The position numbers and the translations under genes were made by a program. From Streptomyces sp. NBC_00510 (GTDB lineage Bacteria > Actinomycetota > Actinomycetes > Streptomycetales > Streptomycetaceae): a DNA stretch of 64,000 bases. The stretch spans positions 2,480,001-2,544,000 of the forward strand of contig CP107851.1 of assembly GCA_036013505.1 (NCBI GenBank), given 5' to 3'. Under the pieces are notes generated by a model. That model saw only the letters and a list, made by a program, of their open reading frames with translations. It did not search any database and was not told the origin of the DNA. This document shows, one piece after another, positions 54,720-63,884 of this stretch (the stretch's first letter is position 1; the number at the start of each line of letters is the position of its first letter).

Positions 54720-54749
54720 CTGTGGCCGTCCCTTCGGGGGCGGCCACAG
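54720..54749. promoter_or_regulatory. Strong TTCG-loop hairpin before the DUF3800 gene
   Basis: A 13-bp stem (CTGTGGCCGTCCC against GGGGCGGCCACAG, one G-T pair) closes on a TTCG tetraloop. It ends 20 bases before the GTG start. It may be a terminator of the XRE remnant, or a 5' UTR structure of the downstream gene. Confidence 0.65.
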
Positions 54750-54769
54750 ACGTGTTTCCGGGAGGTTCG

Positions 54770-55708
54770 GTGCATCTGTGCTACATCGACGAAGCGGGCA
54801 ACGGGCAGACCCTTGACCCCGCGCGGCCTGACGCCCCTCCAGTCCTCGTCGTCGGCGGATTCACCGTGCCCCGGAACCACGTCAAGTCCCTGACCTGGGC
54901 CTTTCTCGAAGTCAAGAAGCATTACCGGCCGCAGTTGCGGAACGCGGACCAGCTCTCCGAGGTGATCCAGCACGAGATCAAGGGCTCGGATGTGCGCAAG
55001 AACCTCCGCGCCGGCAACCATAGTTGGCGGCGTGCGGCCATTGAGCTGATCGCTTCGATCCTCGACATTCTGGAAGCTCACGAGACCCGCATCCTCGCTC
55101 GTGTGTGGATCAAGGAGGAGGGACTGGCGTTCGACGAGTCCGGGGTCTACCCGGCCTCCGTCGCCGCGCTGAACGAGACCTTCCAGGCGCAGCTCGCCCA
55201 CGAGCACTCGCGCGGCATGATGGTACTCGACAGCCGCACAAAGGTGAAGAACGCCCCCAACGTGCACTGTGTGACAACACGTAAGTACCGTGCGGGCGGC
55301 GACAGCTTGCGCGGGATCATCGAGTCACCGGTCTTCGGACACAGTGACACGCACGCTCTTCTTCAGCTCGCGGACCTCTTGGTCTCCTCGTTGCTGTTTC
55401 CCATCGCCTGTCACGCCTACCTCAACGACGTCAGGTGGAACGTGCACTGCGACGATGCCTACGAGCCACTGCGAGAGGAGTTCGGCGCACGGCTCAGGAA
55501 GTTGCAGTTCCGGTACCAGGACGCCGTAGGCAAGTGGCGCGGCGGGATCGTCGTGTCGGACCGGAGGACTCAGCAGTCTTCCAGCCTGATGTTCGGACCT
55601 GAGAAGACGGTCACCGTGCCAACTACTGCGATCCCGGGACAGCCGGGAGCTCCGACCCCCGAGCGGCCCGAGGCCGAACCGCACGGCGGTCTGCCCCTTC
55701 TCCCGTAG
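54770..55708 (+). CDS. DUF3800 family protein
   Basis: This 312-aa protein starts at GTG 54770 with GGGAGG just upstream. It has the DUF3800 signature: YIDEAGN near the start, a central helical region, LDSRTK, and SDTHALLQLADLLVSS near the end. DUF3800 is predicted to be RNase H-like with conserved acidic residues (Asp-Glu and the late Asp), and is frequent in mobile islands and defence loci. The C-terminal 50 residues are Pro-rich and disordered. It converges on the HsdM-fusion gene at 55843. Confidence 0.82.
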   Translation: MHLCYIDEAGNGQTLDPARPDAPPVLVVGGFTVPRNHVKSLTWAFLEVKKHYRPQLRNADQLSEVIQHEIKGSDVRKNLRAGNHSWRRAAIELIASILDILEAHETRILARVWIKEEGLAFDESGVYPASVAALNETFQAQLAHEHSRGMMVLDSRTKVKNAPNVHCVTTRKYRAGGDSLRGIIESPVFGHSDTHALLQLADLLVSSLLFPIACHAYLNDVRWNVHCDDAYEPLREEFGARLRKLQFRYQDAVGKWRGGIVVSDRRTQQSSSLMFGPEKTVTVPTTAIPGQPGAPTPERPEAEPHGGLPLLP

Positions 55709-55842
55709 GGAACGACATATGACAACGCGGCAGCCTTCGTTACGCCGCCGCGAGCCTTGGCAGCGCCGCGTCCATGCGTGCCAGCGTCGTCTTCTTGCCC
55801 AAGGGCTTCCAAGGACTCAACGATTCCCCCGCGTTCCTCGGG

Positions 55843-58605
55843 TCAGACTCCATACTGTCGTAGCACGTTGATCATGTGGCGAATCTTCTGGACGGCATCG
55901 TCGGGCAGTGGGTCGGGGTTGAAGTGCATGAGATCGTTCCTGATCTCTCGTATCTGGTCGAGGCGCTCCATGAAGATCTTTCGGTCCAGCGACCACCCCA
56001 GCTTTTCCCATGCATCCTTGTTTTGCAGGACGCGCTGGTAGTCCCCGATTGACAGGTCGTCGAAGGTCTCGATGCCTCGGTCGCCTTCCGGATCGCAGAG
56101 GCCCTTGACTTCAGGTAACTCGAACGATGCCACAAGTACCTGACGCAGCCGTTGGTCGAATTCTCCGACGAGAAAGAACGGGGTCGCCATGGTTCCGTAG
56201 GCAGCTGCCACGTCGCTCGCGGTTACGATACCTGCAATGGCGTTGGTTTGGTCTCGGACAAGCACGAATTCGGACTCTGCGAGCACCGGGAGTATGTCAA
56301 CGAGGTCCTGGTTGTAAAGGACCTCCCGGGGGCGGATGATGGCATGAGAGAATGATGGATCATGATTGGCGTGACGTGCGCGCGCAATTGACTTCCATGT
56401 GACAGCCCCGCGGACATTACGCGCTCCCGACAGCACAGGAAGCTGGGAGTAGTCGTTGATTACCATATGGGTGATGGCTTCGTCGAACGTCGCAGACGGG
56501 GATACAAATACGACACCACCGAGAGCGGATGGCAAGTTTCCTACGGTCAGACCGACCATTGGTGCATCCTCGCCTTCAACGGCTGCCGGGGCTTCGTTGA
56601 CCGATTGAATCCGGCGGGAATCTTTCGCGGTGTCGGCGTGCTGTACTGCACCAAGCAGTCGTACCCTCGCGGACAAGGGCACGGCATCAAAGTCGGGGTG
56701 CGTGACGAGGCTATGATTGGTCAAGTCTGCTGCTATTTGCTCGCTGATGAGGTAGCTGCGCTTCTGAGCCCCCCACCATCCGAGCAGTTCCCTCACGGTG
56801 AGCGTTACTGGCCTGCCTTCTCCAGCCTGTTCCCTGGCCCGCTTAAGATTCTCGTGGCGTTGAGTCGGGAGCATGGCATCACCAACACCGATGCTTGAGG
56901 TGCCCGCTGCCGGAGTATCCAGGAATCGCTGGCGCAGGCGATCAAGTGTTGTGCCATCTTTCAGAGTCCATGCCTGCCAGCCGTCAAAGAATCCTTCGCC
57001 GGCCGCAGCTGCTGCCGCCTCAGAGGGAGATCGAAACTGTTGGCCATCAGCCAGTTCGAGCCAGCCTACGGCCGTCACTCTTGCGGTGTGACTCAACCGT
57101 GCATGCTCGAAGGTCAGTTGTGCGCCTTCCGCCAGTAGACCTGCATCGACGAGGTCGGCTAGGGTCACGCGTCGGCCAGTCATGAAATACCGAGGCCGTT
57201 CCGCGTATCGGTTCATGCTAAGGTCGTAGCCCTGCGAAGCGATCTCTGCTTTCTGGACACAGAAGCTTTGCTCAGTCCGAGCACGCTGCAACTCGCTGTT
57301 GTTTCGAAGTTTCCAGCGTCTGAGTACATCCGGCAGGTTGTTCTTCTCGTGCTCGACTTCGGTCAGCACATCGACCATAGGTACGGCGCCAAGTTTGTTG
57401 TGCTCAAGCAGCGGGGTGCGTTTGCCGTCCAGGCTCCAGCCGTCCGCGGTGACTTCGTAAAACCATACGTTGCCTGTCCCTCCGCTGTTAGTTTTGGTGA
57501 AGAACAGGATCGAAGTCGAGATCCCAGCATACGGCTTGAAGACCCCGCTCGGTAGCTTTACTACCGCATCGAGCTTCTGGTCCTCGACGAGAATTTTCCG
57601 CAGTTCCTTCTGCGCCTTGGTCGTGCCGAAGAGGAAACCGTCCGGGACGATCACGGCTGCCCGGCCACCGGGTTTAAGGAGCCGCAGGTGCAAGGCAATA
57701 AATAGAAGTTCGGTCTTCTTTGTCTTGACGACCTGCTGCAGGTCCGCGGCTGTGGAGTCGTAGTCGAGACTGCCGCCGAACGGCGGATTTGTCAGGATGA
57801 GGGAGTACTGTTCTGCGTCCCCAGCAGTGCTCTCAGCAAGCGAGTCGCGGTACCGGATGTCCGGACTCTCGACCCCGTGAAGCAGCATGTTCATCGACCC
57901 TATTCGCAACATGGTGTTGTCGAAGTCGAAGCCGTGGAACATGCTTCCGTTGCAGTGTTCATGCTGGGCTCGTTTCAGCAGCGCCTCACGGTGAGCTCTG
58001 CTGACGTACTCAGCGGAGGCGACAAGGAAGCCTGCAGTTCCACAAGCCGGATCGCAGATCTCGTCCTCAGGCTCGGGAGCCGCCATTTCCACCATGAGGC
58101 GGATAATGTGCCGTGGCGTTCGGAACTGCCCGCTGTGCCCCGCCGTCTCGGTCTTGCTGATCATGTACTCATACATGTCGCCCATGACGTCCCGTTCGCC
58201 TAGAGGCAGCTCGTCGAGCATGTCGACGACCTCGGCAAGCAGGTTCGGGGTGGTGATGGCGAACCGAGCGTCCCTCATGTGGTGTGCGTAAGTGGACTCT
58301 CCGCCACCGAGATTCCGTAGCCACGGGAACACGCCGTCGCGGAGGCAGGTGAGCATGTTCTCCGGCGGCTCGTTGGTGAACCGCGACCACCTTAGGAACG
58401 ACGTCTCGTCGGTATAGATCGGGTTGTCGATCGATTCGCCCGTCCGAGCCGCCGCGTGTTCCTTGGACGTCTGTAGGTCATCCAGATGTCGGACGAACAA
58501 CAAGAAGGTGATCTGCTCGACCACCTCCAGCGGGTTGGAGATCCCCGCAGACCAGAAGGCGTTCCAGACCCGGTCGATCTTGTTCTTCAGCTCACCCGTG
58601 ATCAC
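55843..58605 (-). CDS. Orphan HsdM fused to RAMA-like, CBS and HEPN-like domains
   Basis: This 920-aa protein has an HsdM methylase (1-470) with DPACGTAGFLV (about 197) and catalytic NPPF (residues 273-276), both intact. After that: a RAMA-like region (about 475-560; LADLVDAGLLAEGAQLTFEH, LADGQQFRSPSEAA), a helical linker (VTLTVRELLGWWGAQKRSYL), a tandem CBS pair (about 695-830; ITHMVINDYSQLPVLSG, VLVRDQTNAIAGIVTASD), and a helical tail with IREIRNDLMHF, an R-x4-H motif of HEPN RNases. No hsdS or hsdR adjoins it. I infer a self-contained modification sensor with a nucleotide-gated RNase effector. It starts at GTG 58605; no clear ribosome binding site. Confidence 0.85.
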   Translation of the reverse strand: MITGELKNKIDRVWNAFWSAGISNPLEVVEQITFLLFVRHLDDLQTSKEHAAARTGESIDNPIYTDETSFLRWSRFTNEPPENMLTCLRDGVFPWLRNLGGGESTYAHHMRDARFAITTPNLLAEVVDMLDELPLGERDVMGDMYEYMISKTETAGHSGQFRTPRHIIRLMVEMAAPEPEDEICDPACGTAGFLVASAEYVSRAHREALLKRAQHEHCNGSMFHGFDFDNTMLRIGSMNMLLHGVESPDIRYRDSLAESTAGDAEQYSLILTNPPFGGSLDYDSTAADLQQVVKTKKTELLFIALHLRLLKPGGRAAVIVPDGFLFGTTKAQKELRKILVEDQKLDAVVKLPSGVFKPYAGISTSILFFTKTNSGGTGNVWFYEVTADGWSLDGKRTPLLEHNKLGAVPMVDVLTEVEHEKNNLPDVLRRWKLRNNSELQRARTEQSFCVQKAEIASQGYDLSMNRYAERPRYFMTGRRVTLADLVDAGLLAEGAQLTFEHARLSHTARVTAVGWLELADGQQFRSPSEAAAAAAGEGFFDGWQAWTLKDGTTLDRLRQRFLDTPAAGTSSIGVGDAMLPTQRHENLKRAREQAGEGRPVTLTVRELLGWWGAQKRSYLISEQIAADLTNHSLVTHPDFDAVPLSARVRLLGAVQHADTAKDSRRIQSVNEAPAAVEGEDAPMVGLTVGNLPSALGGVVFVSPSATFDEAITHMVINDYSQLPVLSGARNVRGAVTWKSIARARHANHDPSFSHAIIRPREVLYNQDLVDILPVLAESEFVLVRDQTNAIAGIVTASDVAAAYGTMATPFFLVGEFDQRLRQVLVASFELPEVKGLCDPEGDRGIETFDDLSIGDYQRVLQNKDAWEKLGWSLDRKIFMERLDQIREIRNDLMHFNPDPLPDDAVQKIRHMINVLRQYGV

Positions 58606-58876
58606 GGCAGTACGCTATCGGGTGACGTGGACGACTGTGTCTGTCCGCGCGAATCGCCTTCCAAGCCCAGCTTAAAGGCGTGGTCCTGGGCGACCAGCCG
58701 GTGCGGAACTGGTCACGTTGGTACCCGTCGCATGGTTGCCACTGCCGCAAGCCTCCTGCAAGGTCATAGCCCTACGGTGCGTCGAACGTCCGCCCCCGTG
58801 GACCATGTGTGGACTGCAAGCCTGGCGGCATCTGCTCATTGCGCTGTGACCAGCAGTAAGAGCACTCACGCACGGT
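58606..58876. other. Gap upstream of the orphan HsdM fusion
   Basis: No gene. The right end (58838-58876) includes AGCAGTAAGAGCACTC, which is reminiscent of a tRNA D-arm ahead of the repeat, but no 5' acceptor strand pairs with the repeat. Confidence 0.5.
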
Positions 58877-58920
58877 GCCTCCGGAGCCGTGTGCGCAGGT
58901 TCGAATCCTGCCGGGGGCAC
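58877..58920 (+). repeat. Right attachment repeat (tRNA-Arg 3' end)
   Basis: Identical over 44 bases, same orientation, to 35293-35336. It comprises anticodon loop, variable region, T-arm and acceptor 3' strand of tRNA-Arg(CCG). The anticodon stem is imperfect here (GGTGC opposite GCCGT), so this copy is a fragment too. Confidence 0.85.
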
Positions 58921-58922
58921 TC

Positions 58923-58955
58923 GCCGGGTCGCTCGTTAGATATAGAGCGACCGGC
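58923..58955. terminator. Hairpin right after the right repeat
   Basis: GCCGGGTCGCTC pairs with GAGCGACCGGC around a 10-base loop (one bulge). It may be the native tRNA terminator, though its right arm also forms the left end of the IS element. Confidence 0.55.
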
Positions 58956-59935
58956 AAATGGATCACTTGAGGCGTCGTGTGGTGGGGCGGTCGTCCCAGC
59001 GGTAGCGGTTCGTCGAGCGTCGGATGAGCATGCGGAGCGTAACCAGAGTGGCGGCGAGGTAGAGGTAGAAGTCCACGACCTTGCCGCTCCTGTCGGTGCA
59101 GCGTCGCAGCTTGCCGTAGTCATTCATCCATGAGTGCGTGCGCTCGACCACCCAGCGCTTGCCGGCCTGGATCGGGGCGGGCAGGCCCTTGCGGGCGATC
59201 TCGGCCGAGTAGCCCAACTCGTCGATGAGAACGCGAGATTTGGCGCTGTCGTATCCGCGGTCAAGGTTGACGTTGACAGCTTGCGGTATCGCACCGGCCT
59301 GGTTCTTTGCCGCGGCCAGGGTGGGTCCGAGTAGCGGCGAGTCGTGCCGGTTCGCGCCGTCGGACACGATCCCGAGGGGGACCCCGCACGCGTCCGATGC
59401 GACCGAGCGCTTCAGTCCCTTCTTGCCCCGATCAACGGGCGAGCGGCCTGCCTTGTCCCCACCGCACGGGGCCTTGGTGATGCAGCCGTCTACCGAGATT
59501 TCGTCGAGGTCGAGACCGATCATGCGGTCGTACGCTTCCAGTGCGATCCGGCGTAGCCGCTGGGCGATCCCCATCTCAGCCCATAGTTTGACGCGACGTC
59601 TGATCGTACGGTCGGAGCAGCCGGGCGAGGAGATGCGTTCATACCCGGAGCCGTGAACCAGCGCCTGGATGACGTGGTCGAACACGACGCGGTCCGGTAT
59701 GCGCCGCCGATGACAGCCGAGCGGATGGCCTGGATCGAACTCTGCCCGATCGGGCAGCAGAGCCCTGAACTGGTCCCAGGCGGGTTCGAGCAGGCATGAT
59801 GGCAGCGCGGGCACAGTCGTCCTTCGCGATCACAGAGCGTAGAGAACTCCATGATCACGTAGGCCTGTGCCCGTTCTTCTGCCACCCCGACAGCAACCGT
59901 GCTCGCGACCTACTGCCGGTCGCCCTTAACCGCTG
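58940..59935 (-). mobile_element. IS5-family element beside the right repeat
   Basis: A 10-bp shared end sequence, GCGACCGGCA, reads inward from the left at about 58947 and inverted at about 59920, giving probable terminal repeats. Exact ends and target duplication could not be fixed. Confidence 0.6.
58963..59814 (-). CDS. IS5-family transposase (IS4811-like)
   Basis: This 283-aa DDE transposase in one frame appears complete. It shows WDQFRALLPDR (DUF4096) at the start, SVDGCITKAPCGG, VDRGKKGLKRS, LDRGYDSAKSR with an Asp, and VERTHSWMNDYGKLRR with the Glu. It starts at GTG 59814. Confidence 0.92.
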   Translation of the reverse strand: MPALPSCLLEPAWDQFRALLPDRAEFDPGHPLGCHRRRIPDRVVFDHVIQALVHGSGYERISSPGCSDRTIRRRVKLWAEMGIAQRLRRIALEAYDRMIGLDLDEISVDGCITKAPCGGDKAGRSPVDRGKKGLKRSVASDACGVPLGIVSDGANRHDSPLLGPTLAAAKNQAGAIPQAVNVNLDRGYDSAKSRVLIDELGYSAEIARKGLPAPIQAGKRWVVERTHSWMNDYGKLRRCTDRSGKVVDFYLYLAATLVTLRMLIRRSTNRYRWDDRPTTRRLK

Positions 59936-59958
59936 ACCAGGGCGAATGCCGACACGAG

Positions 59959-59991
59959 AGGGCGGGAGTCAGTCTGACTGACTCCCGCCCT
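59959..59991. terminator. Perfect hairpin beyond the IS element
   Basis: A 15-bp perfect stem (AGGGCGGGAGTCAGT) with a 3-base loop. No obvious gene ends next to it, so it probably served a gene now lost or truncated by the IS. Confidence 0.75.
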
Positions 59992-60726
59992 CCCTCGTTG
60001 TCTCTCGGTGTCCGCGACACACCTCCGACACACCCCCAAGCCGAGCAGGCGAGCCGGGCGAACATGCACCTGAGCCCCGGGTAACACAGCCTCGTCACCG
60101 TCACGACCGCGTGCCGGTCGTCCCGGCCAGGGCCCTCACGACGAGCCCCGGCATCGTCGATGAGTAGGTCTCGCCTGCAGGAACGGGTCACGCCTGCTGC
60201 TCATCGGTTTCGCTGGGAGAGTGGGCGTACCAGAGCCTTCGCACCGGCGCTCGGCCCGCCCGAAGGCTCCGAAGGTAAAACAGTCCCCAGTAGTACTGCG
60301 CGTGTCCTGAAGCTCAGTCGTCACTGTCGCCTCGGTATCGCGCCGGCTTGCTGGGGGCCTAAACCACATCCTGTCCAAGTCACTCCGCCGACTAGACGTC
60401 CTCATCGACTTTGCGACTCTTTCGGTGTTATGGCCTAATAACCACTGACTCACAAAATATGTCGCGAGTCAATAGGTTCTCGGTAAATTTCACAGGAAGC
60501 TCCACGCGATCACCTTTAACTGCGGCACCCCGGCCCGCCCTGCGCCTACTTCGTGAAGCCGAGCGCAGTATCAGCCCGGCAGTGCGTGCACGCCGGCACC
60601 TGCTGCCGCAGCGCATCCAGCGCCTACCCGTTGGATCCGCTGACGGGGGCGCGTCATAAAGTTTGGGGCGCGCAGACGCGGTCGGCAGAGAGGGAACGGT
60701 GGATGGCGGGACTGTACGAGATCACC
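59992..60726. other. Gap of about 730 bases, nothing recognised
   Basis: Short frames exist on both strands, but none has domain-like sequence or a convincing start. It may be decayed chromosomal DNA. Confidence 0.5.
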
Positions 60727-61552
60727 TGGATGCGTCCTGGACCCGCACAGACCTGCCCGTCGCACCCTCGTTACCCTGCGGGCCGATGGCGTGGTCGGCG
60801 TGGACATGAACGCCGACCACCTCGCCGCGTGGCAGCTCGACGAGCGAAACCCGGTCGGCGCACCCCGCCGCTTCGACTACGACATGTCCGGGTCGGCCAC
60901 CCGACGTGATGCCCAGCTCCGCCACGCCCTCACCCGCCTCCTGCACTGGGCCAAGACCACAGGCATGCAGGCCATCGCGATCGAAGACCTGGACTTCACC
61001 GACTCCAGGACTCGCGAGAAACACGGCCGCAGGAAGCGGTTCCGACAGCTCGTCTCCGGCATTCCCACAGGCAAACTCCGCGCCCGGCCGCTGTCGATGT
61101 CCGCCGAGCCCGGTCTCGGTGTGATCGCTGTCGATCCCGCCTACACCTCCAGGTGGGGCGCCGAGCACTGGCAAGCCCCACTCACCACGACCGCTCGCAG
61201 CACCACTCGCCATCAGGCTGCCCCCGTGGCGATCGGACGACGCGCCCTCGGACACCGGATCCGGCGACGGATGGCACCGCCCCGCCAGCACCAGAGCGAT
61301 GCCGGCGGCCATCGGACCGCCCAAACCCCATCCGATACCCGAGAGCGCGAGGAAAACCGCCCTCCCGTACCCGGACCACGGACACGATCCCTGCGCGCTG
61401 AACGCGGAGCGAACGCGGTGGACCAGGACACCCAACACCGTTCGGGACATCCGGCTGAGCACATGCAACTCATGTCGGTCTTTGGGAACGGTACTTGGGC
61501 TCCGGCGCCACTCTGCAGGTCTACCCGGCAGCCACAACCTGGCCGGCCGTGA
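60727..61552 (+). pseudogene. Degenerate TnpB (IS200/IS605 type)
   Basis: The C-terminal half of a TnpB-like protein is readable from 60791: VGVDMNADHLAAWQLDE with the first RuvC Asp, IAIEDLDF with the Glu, RFRQLVSGIPTGKLRAR, and VIAVDPAYTSRWGAEHW. The part before (ASWTRTDLPVA) is in another frame, with a one-base lesion near 60765, and the N-terminus and zinc finger are absent. Cannot encode an active guide-RNA nuclease. Confidence 0.7.
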
Positions 61553-61805
61553 CCTGAGGGGGGTTGGGAAGCAGTGACGCGAGGTTGTCACGTACGAAGT
61601 CCGCCGCCCTCTTGACCGACTCTTCGGCGCCGGCTTGGTCCTCAAAGACGCTGGTAGAGACCATCACTCCATCCCCAGCGTCAACCCAGTAGTAGGCCAC
61701 GAATCCAGGGACTTGGCGGAGGAGAGCCACGAATCCCTCATCCACTCGTCGCCCCGCCCCGGCAGGGTCGGTCACCCCTTCGTAACGCCGAACTACTGCG
61801 TACAT
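61521..61805 (-). CDS. Small ABM/Dabb-like protein
   Basis: This 94-aa protein starts at ATG 61805 with GAGGAGA just upstream. It reads as a dimeric alpha+beta barrel (ferredoxin-like) domain: YAVVRRYEGV, LLRQVPGFVAYYWVDAG, MVSTSVFEDQAGAEESVKRA. Such proteins include antibiotic-biosynthesis monooxygenase-like and stress-responsive proteins; no catalytic role can be assigned. The end overlaps the tnpB remnant by about 30 bases on the other strand. Confidence 0.75.
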   Translation of the reverse strand: MYAVVRRYEGVTDPAGAGRRVDEGFVALLRQVPGFVAYYWVDAGDGVMVSTSVFEDQAGAEESVKRAADFVRDNLASLLPNPPQVTAGQVVAAG

Positions 61806-62214
61806 AGCTGATCTCCTCACGGATCCCAAGTCACCTTGCGCGAAACGACATACCCCACCGCGCGTCTCTCGCTCGCGGGACGTCCGAAAGTGACTCGGAT
61901 AGGCGCATTGGTGATCCAAACCGGGCGTCTGCTGTGGCCAGGGCTGGGCGAACCGCAGCTTCACGACCGGCGCAACGTCCACGGGCTTCCCACCCGTCCC
62001 GGCGCGTACGCGGGGCTGTCACGCCAGCAGGCGCGCGCCGGCCGAAGGCCGAGAAGGGCATAGAGGTGTGTGTCGTCATGCGGTGCTTCGCTCACCGCTC
62101 AAGTGTTCCAGCACGCCCGTAGCTGGGGAAACGGATTGCCGTGGCTTGGACCATGGTCACTGGGCCGGAGCAGCGTGCCGGGCGGCGTACCGCCCCGGGT
62201 TGCACGCTGTCCGC

Positions 62215-62735
62215 ATGCGCGCGACGTGGACCGGCTTCATCAGCTTCGGGCTCGTGACGCTCCCGGTGCAGCTCTTCACAGCGACTGAGGAGCACGGCGC
62301 TGGCTTCCACCAGGTCCACGCGAGCGATGGCGCGCGCATCCGCCACCGGAAGGTCCGCGAGCGGGAGGACGTCGAGGTGCCGCAGTCGGAGATCGCGCGC
62401 GGCTGGGAGCGGCCTGACGGCCGCACGGTGGTGCTCCTCGACGAGGACCTGGCCGCGCTCCCCATCCCGACGAGGATGACGGTCAAGGTCCTCGGCTTCG
62501 TCGACGAGCGGGACGTCGACCCGGTTCTTGTACTCGAAGCCCTACTGGGTCGGTGCGGCCGGCGAGCAGGCGCAGCGGCCGTACGCGCTGCTCGTCGAGG
62601 CCCTGGCGCGGCATGGCACGGTCGCCGTGGCGAAGGTGACGCTGCGGACGAGGGAGCGCCTGGCGGTGCTGCGGCCGCGCCACGGGATGCTCGTCCTCCA
62701 CACGTTGCTCTGGCCGGAGGAGATCCAGGCCAACA
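62215..62735 (+). pseudogene. Frameshifted and truncated Ku gene
   Basis: From ATG 62215 the frame reads WTGFISFGLVTLPVQLFTAT, REDVEVPQSEIARGWE, and VLGFVDERDVDPV, the N-terminal half of bacterial Ku (NHEJ end-binding). At about 62520 the sense jumps one base to LYSKPYWVGAAGEQAQRPYA, then ALLVEALARHGTV and LVLHTLLWPEEIQ. After about 62735 the Ku sequence ends and unrelated DNA follows. One frameshift and C-terminal loss make it inactive. No ligD gene is in the window. Confidence 0.8.
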
Positions 62736-62912
62736 TCGCTTGCCGCGTCTTGACTGATCCCGAAGCTCCGCTTCCTGGCAAGGCAAAAGACCTCTCCCAG
62801 CTGCGGAGACGCAACAGGTCGCCTCCCACCTGGCTGCAGGACTGGAAAGACCAACGGTGTTCGTCTCCCACACACCACCAGGACGACACTTCCGCTTCCT
62901 ACTGCCAGCCGG

Positions 62913-63812
62913 TCAGGGCGCGGGAAAGGAGAGGTGCAGGCCGTACTGTTCCTCGGTGCCGCGGAGTGAGGGGACGAGCGTCTTTCGCAGCTCGCGGATC
63001 TGGTCGGCGTGCTCGTCCACGAAGCGTGTGCGCAGGCGCAGACGCGCCGGTTCGCGGACGGCCTCCACCGGGCGCATGCAGGAGGCGTAGGCGTGGCCGA
63101 GTTCGCGGTTCACGCGCGGCAGGTCGGTGGTGTCGGCAGTGAGCAGGCGGGAGTCGACGAGCCCGAAGAACGCGTCCTCGTCGCGGACGTGGAAACCGTG
63201 TCCCGCGAGGCAGCCGGGCAGGGTGCCCAGGGCCCGGATGGTGGCAGGGTCGCGGCGCAGCGAGGCGAGTTCGCGGAACCACTCCCCCTGAAGCGGGGCG
63301 AAGGCATCGCGAGTCCGGCGGGCAGCTGCGGAGCCTGCGCCGCTGCAGCGGCGTATCGCGGCCGGGTCGGCGGATCGGGTGGCGGCGGGATTGCCGGAGC
63401 GGGCCGTGAGCGGGCCGGCGGCGGGGGCCGGCACCTCGGCGCTCTGGCCGAATCCGTGCCTGTCGATGAAGTCCAGGTCGGGAATGTCTCCGAAGGGGAT
63501 GAAGGCGACCGGCATCTGTTCGGGCAGGCTGATTCCGGCGTCGCGCGCGCAAGAGGCCGCCGCGTAACGCGATGCCTGCTGCCGGAGGACGTCCATGCCC
63601 TGGGTCCAGCGGGTTTCGGCGCCGGTCGCGGGGAAGAGCATGCGTACGGGATCGTCCGGCAGGGTGTGGGTGAGGCGGGCGGGGACGGCGTGGGCGACCG
63701 GCGCGCTGCCCGACGGGCCGGGGCCGGTCGAGCAGGCGGCAGCGGACAGGGCGACGGCCGCCGCCGCGACGACGCGGGCCACGATTCGGTACGGGCTCGC
63801 CGGACGGATCAT
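62913..63812 (-). CDS. Putative lipoprotein
   Basis: This 299-aa protein starts at ATG 63812 with GGAGAGGAG upstream and has a lipobox (AVALSAAACS). The mature part has CARDAGISLPEQMPVAFIPFG, and later LPGCLAGHGFHV and YASCMRPVEAVREP; conserved Cys pairs suggest disulfides. The end (YGLHLSFPAP) is complete. It resembles uncharacterised actinomycete lipoproteins in antibiotic/peptide export loci, but no role is assigned. The gene to its right on the same strand may be co-transcribed. Confidence 0.78.
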   Translation of the reverse strand: MIRPASPYRIVARVVAAAAVALSAAACSTGPGPSGSAPVAHAVPARLTHTLPDDPVRMLFPATGAETRWTQGMDVLRQQASRYAAASCARDAGISLPEQMPVAFIPFGDIPDLDFIDRHGFGQSAEVPAPAAGPLTARSGNPAATRSADPAAIRRCSGAGSAAARRTRDAFAPLQGEWFRELASLRRDPATIRALGTLPGCLAGHGFHVRDEDAFFGLVDSRLLTADTTDLPRVNRELGHAYASCMRPVEAVREPARLRLRTRFVDEHADQIRELRKTLVPSLRGTEEQYGLHLSFPAP

Positions 63813-63884
63813 CCGGGTCGCTCCTCTCCTCCGGTGGCCGGGGGCCGCCGACAGGCGGCACCCCGGCGAGGCGCGGACTAGGGG

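Larger units (their letters stand above)
35293..58920. mobile_element. Integrative island bounded by tRNA-Arg 3'-end repeats
   Basis: About 23.6 kb lies between identical 44-bp direct repeats that match the anticodon arm through acceptor 3' strand of tRNA-Arg(CCG). Just inside the left repeat are an HNH nuclease, a tyrosine integrase and an excisionase, in the order expected for actinomycete integrative elements (rep-xis-int-att). Cargo includes type I restriction-modification, a type IV nuclease and other defence-like genes. The rep gene has been cut off by IS256, so the island can probably not replicate; excision may still be possible. Confidence 0.75.

Noticed and set aside
58840..58920. 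A complete tRNA-Arg gene at the right repeat
   Set aside because: AGCAGTAAGAGCACTC looks D-arm-like, but the 5' acceptor strand is absent and the anticodon stem has mismatches.
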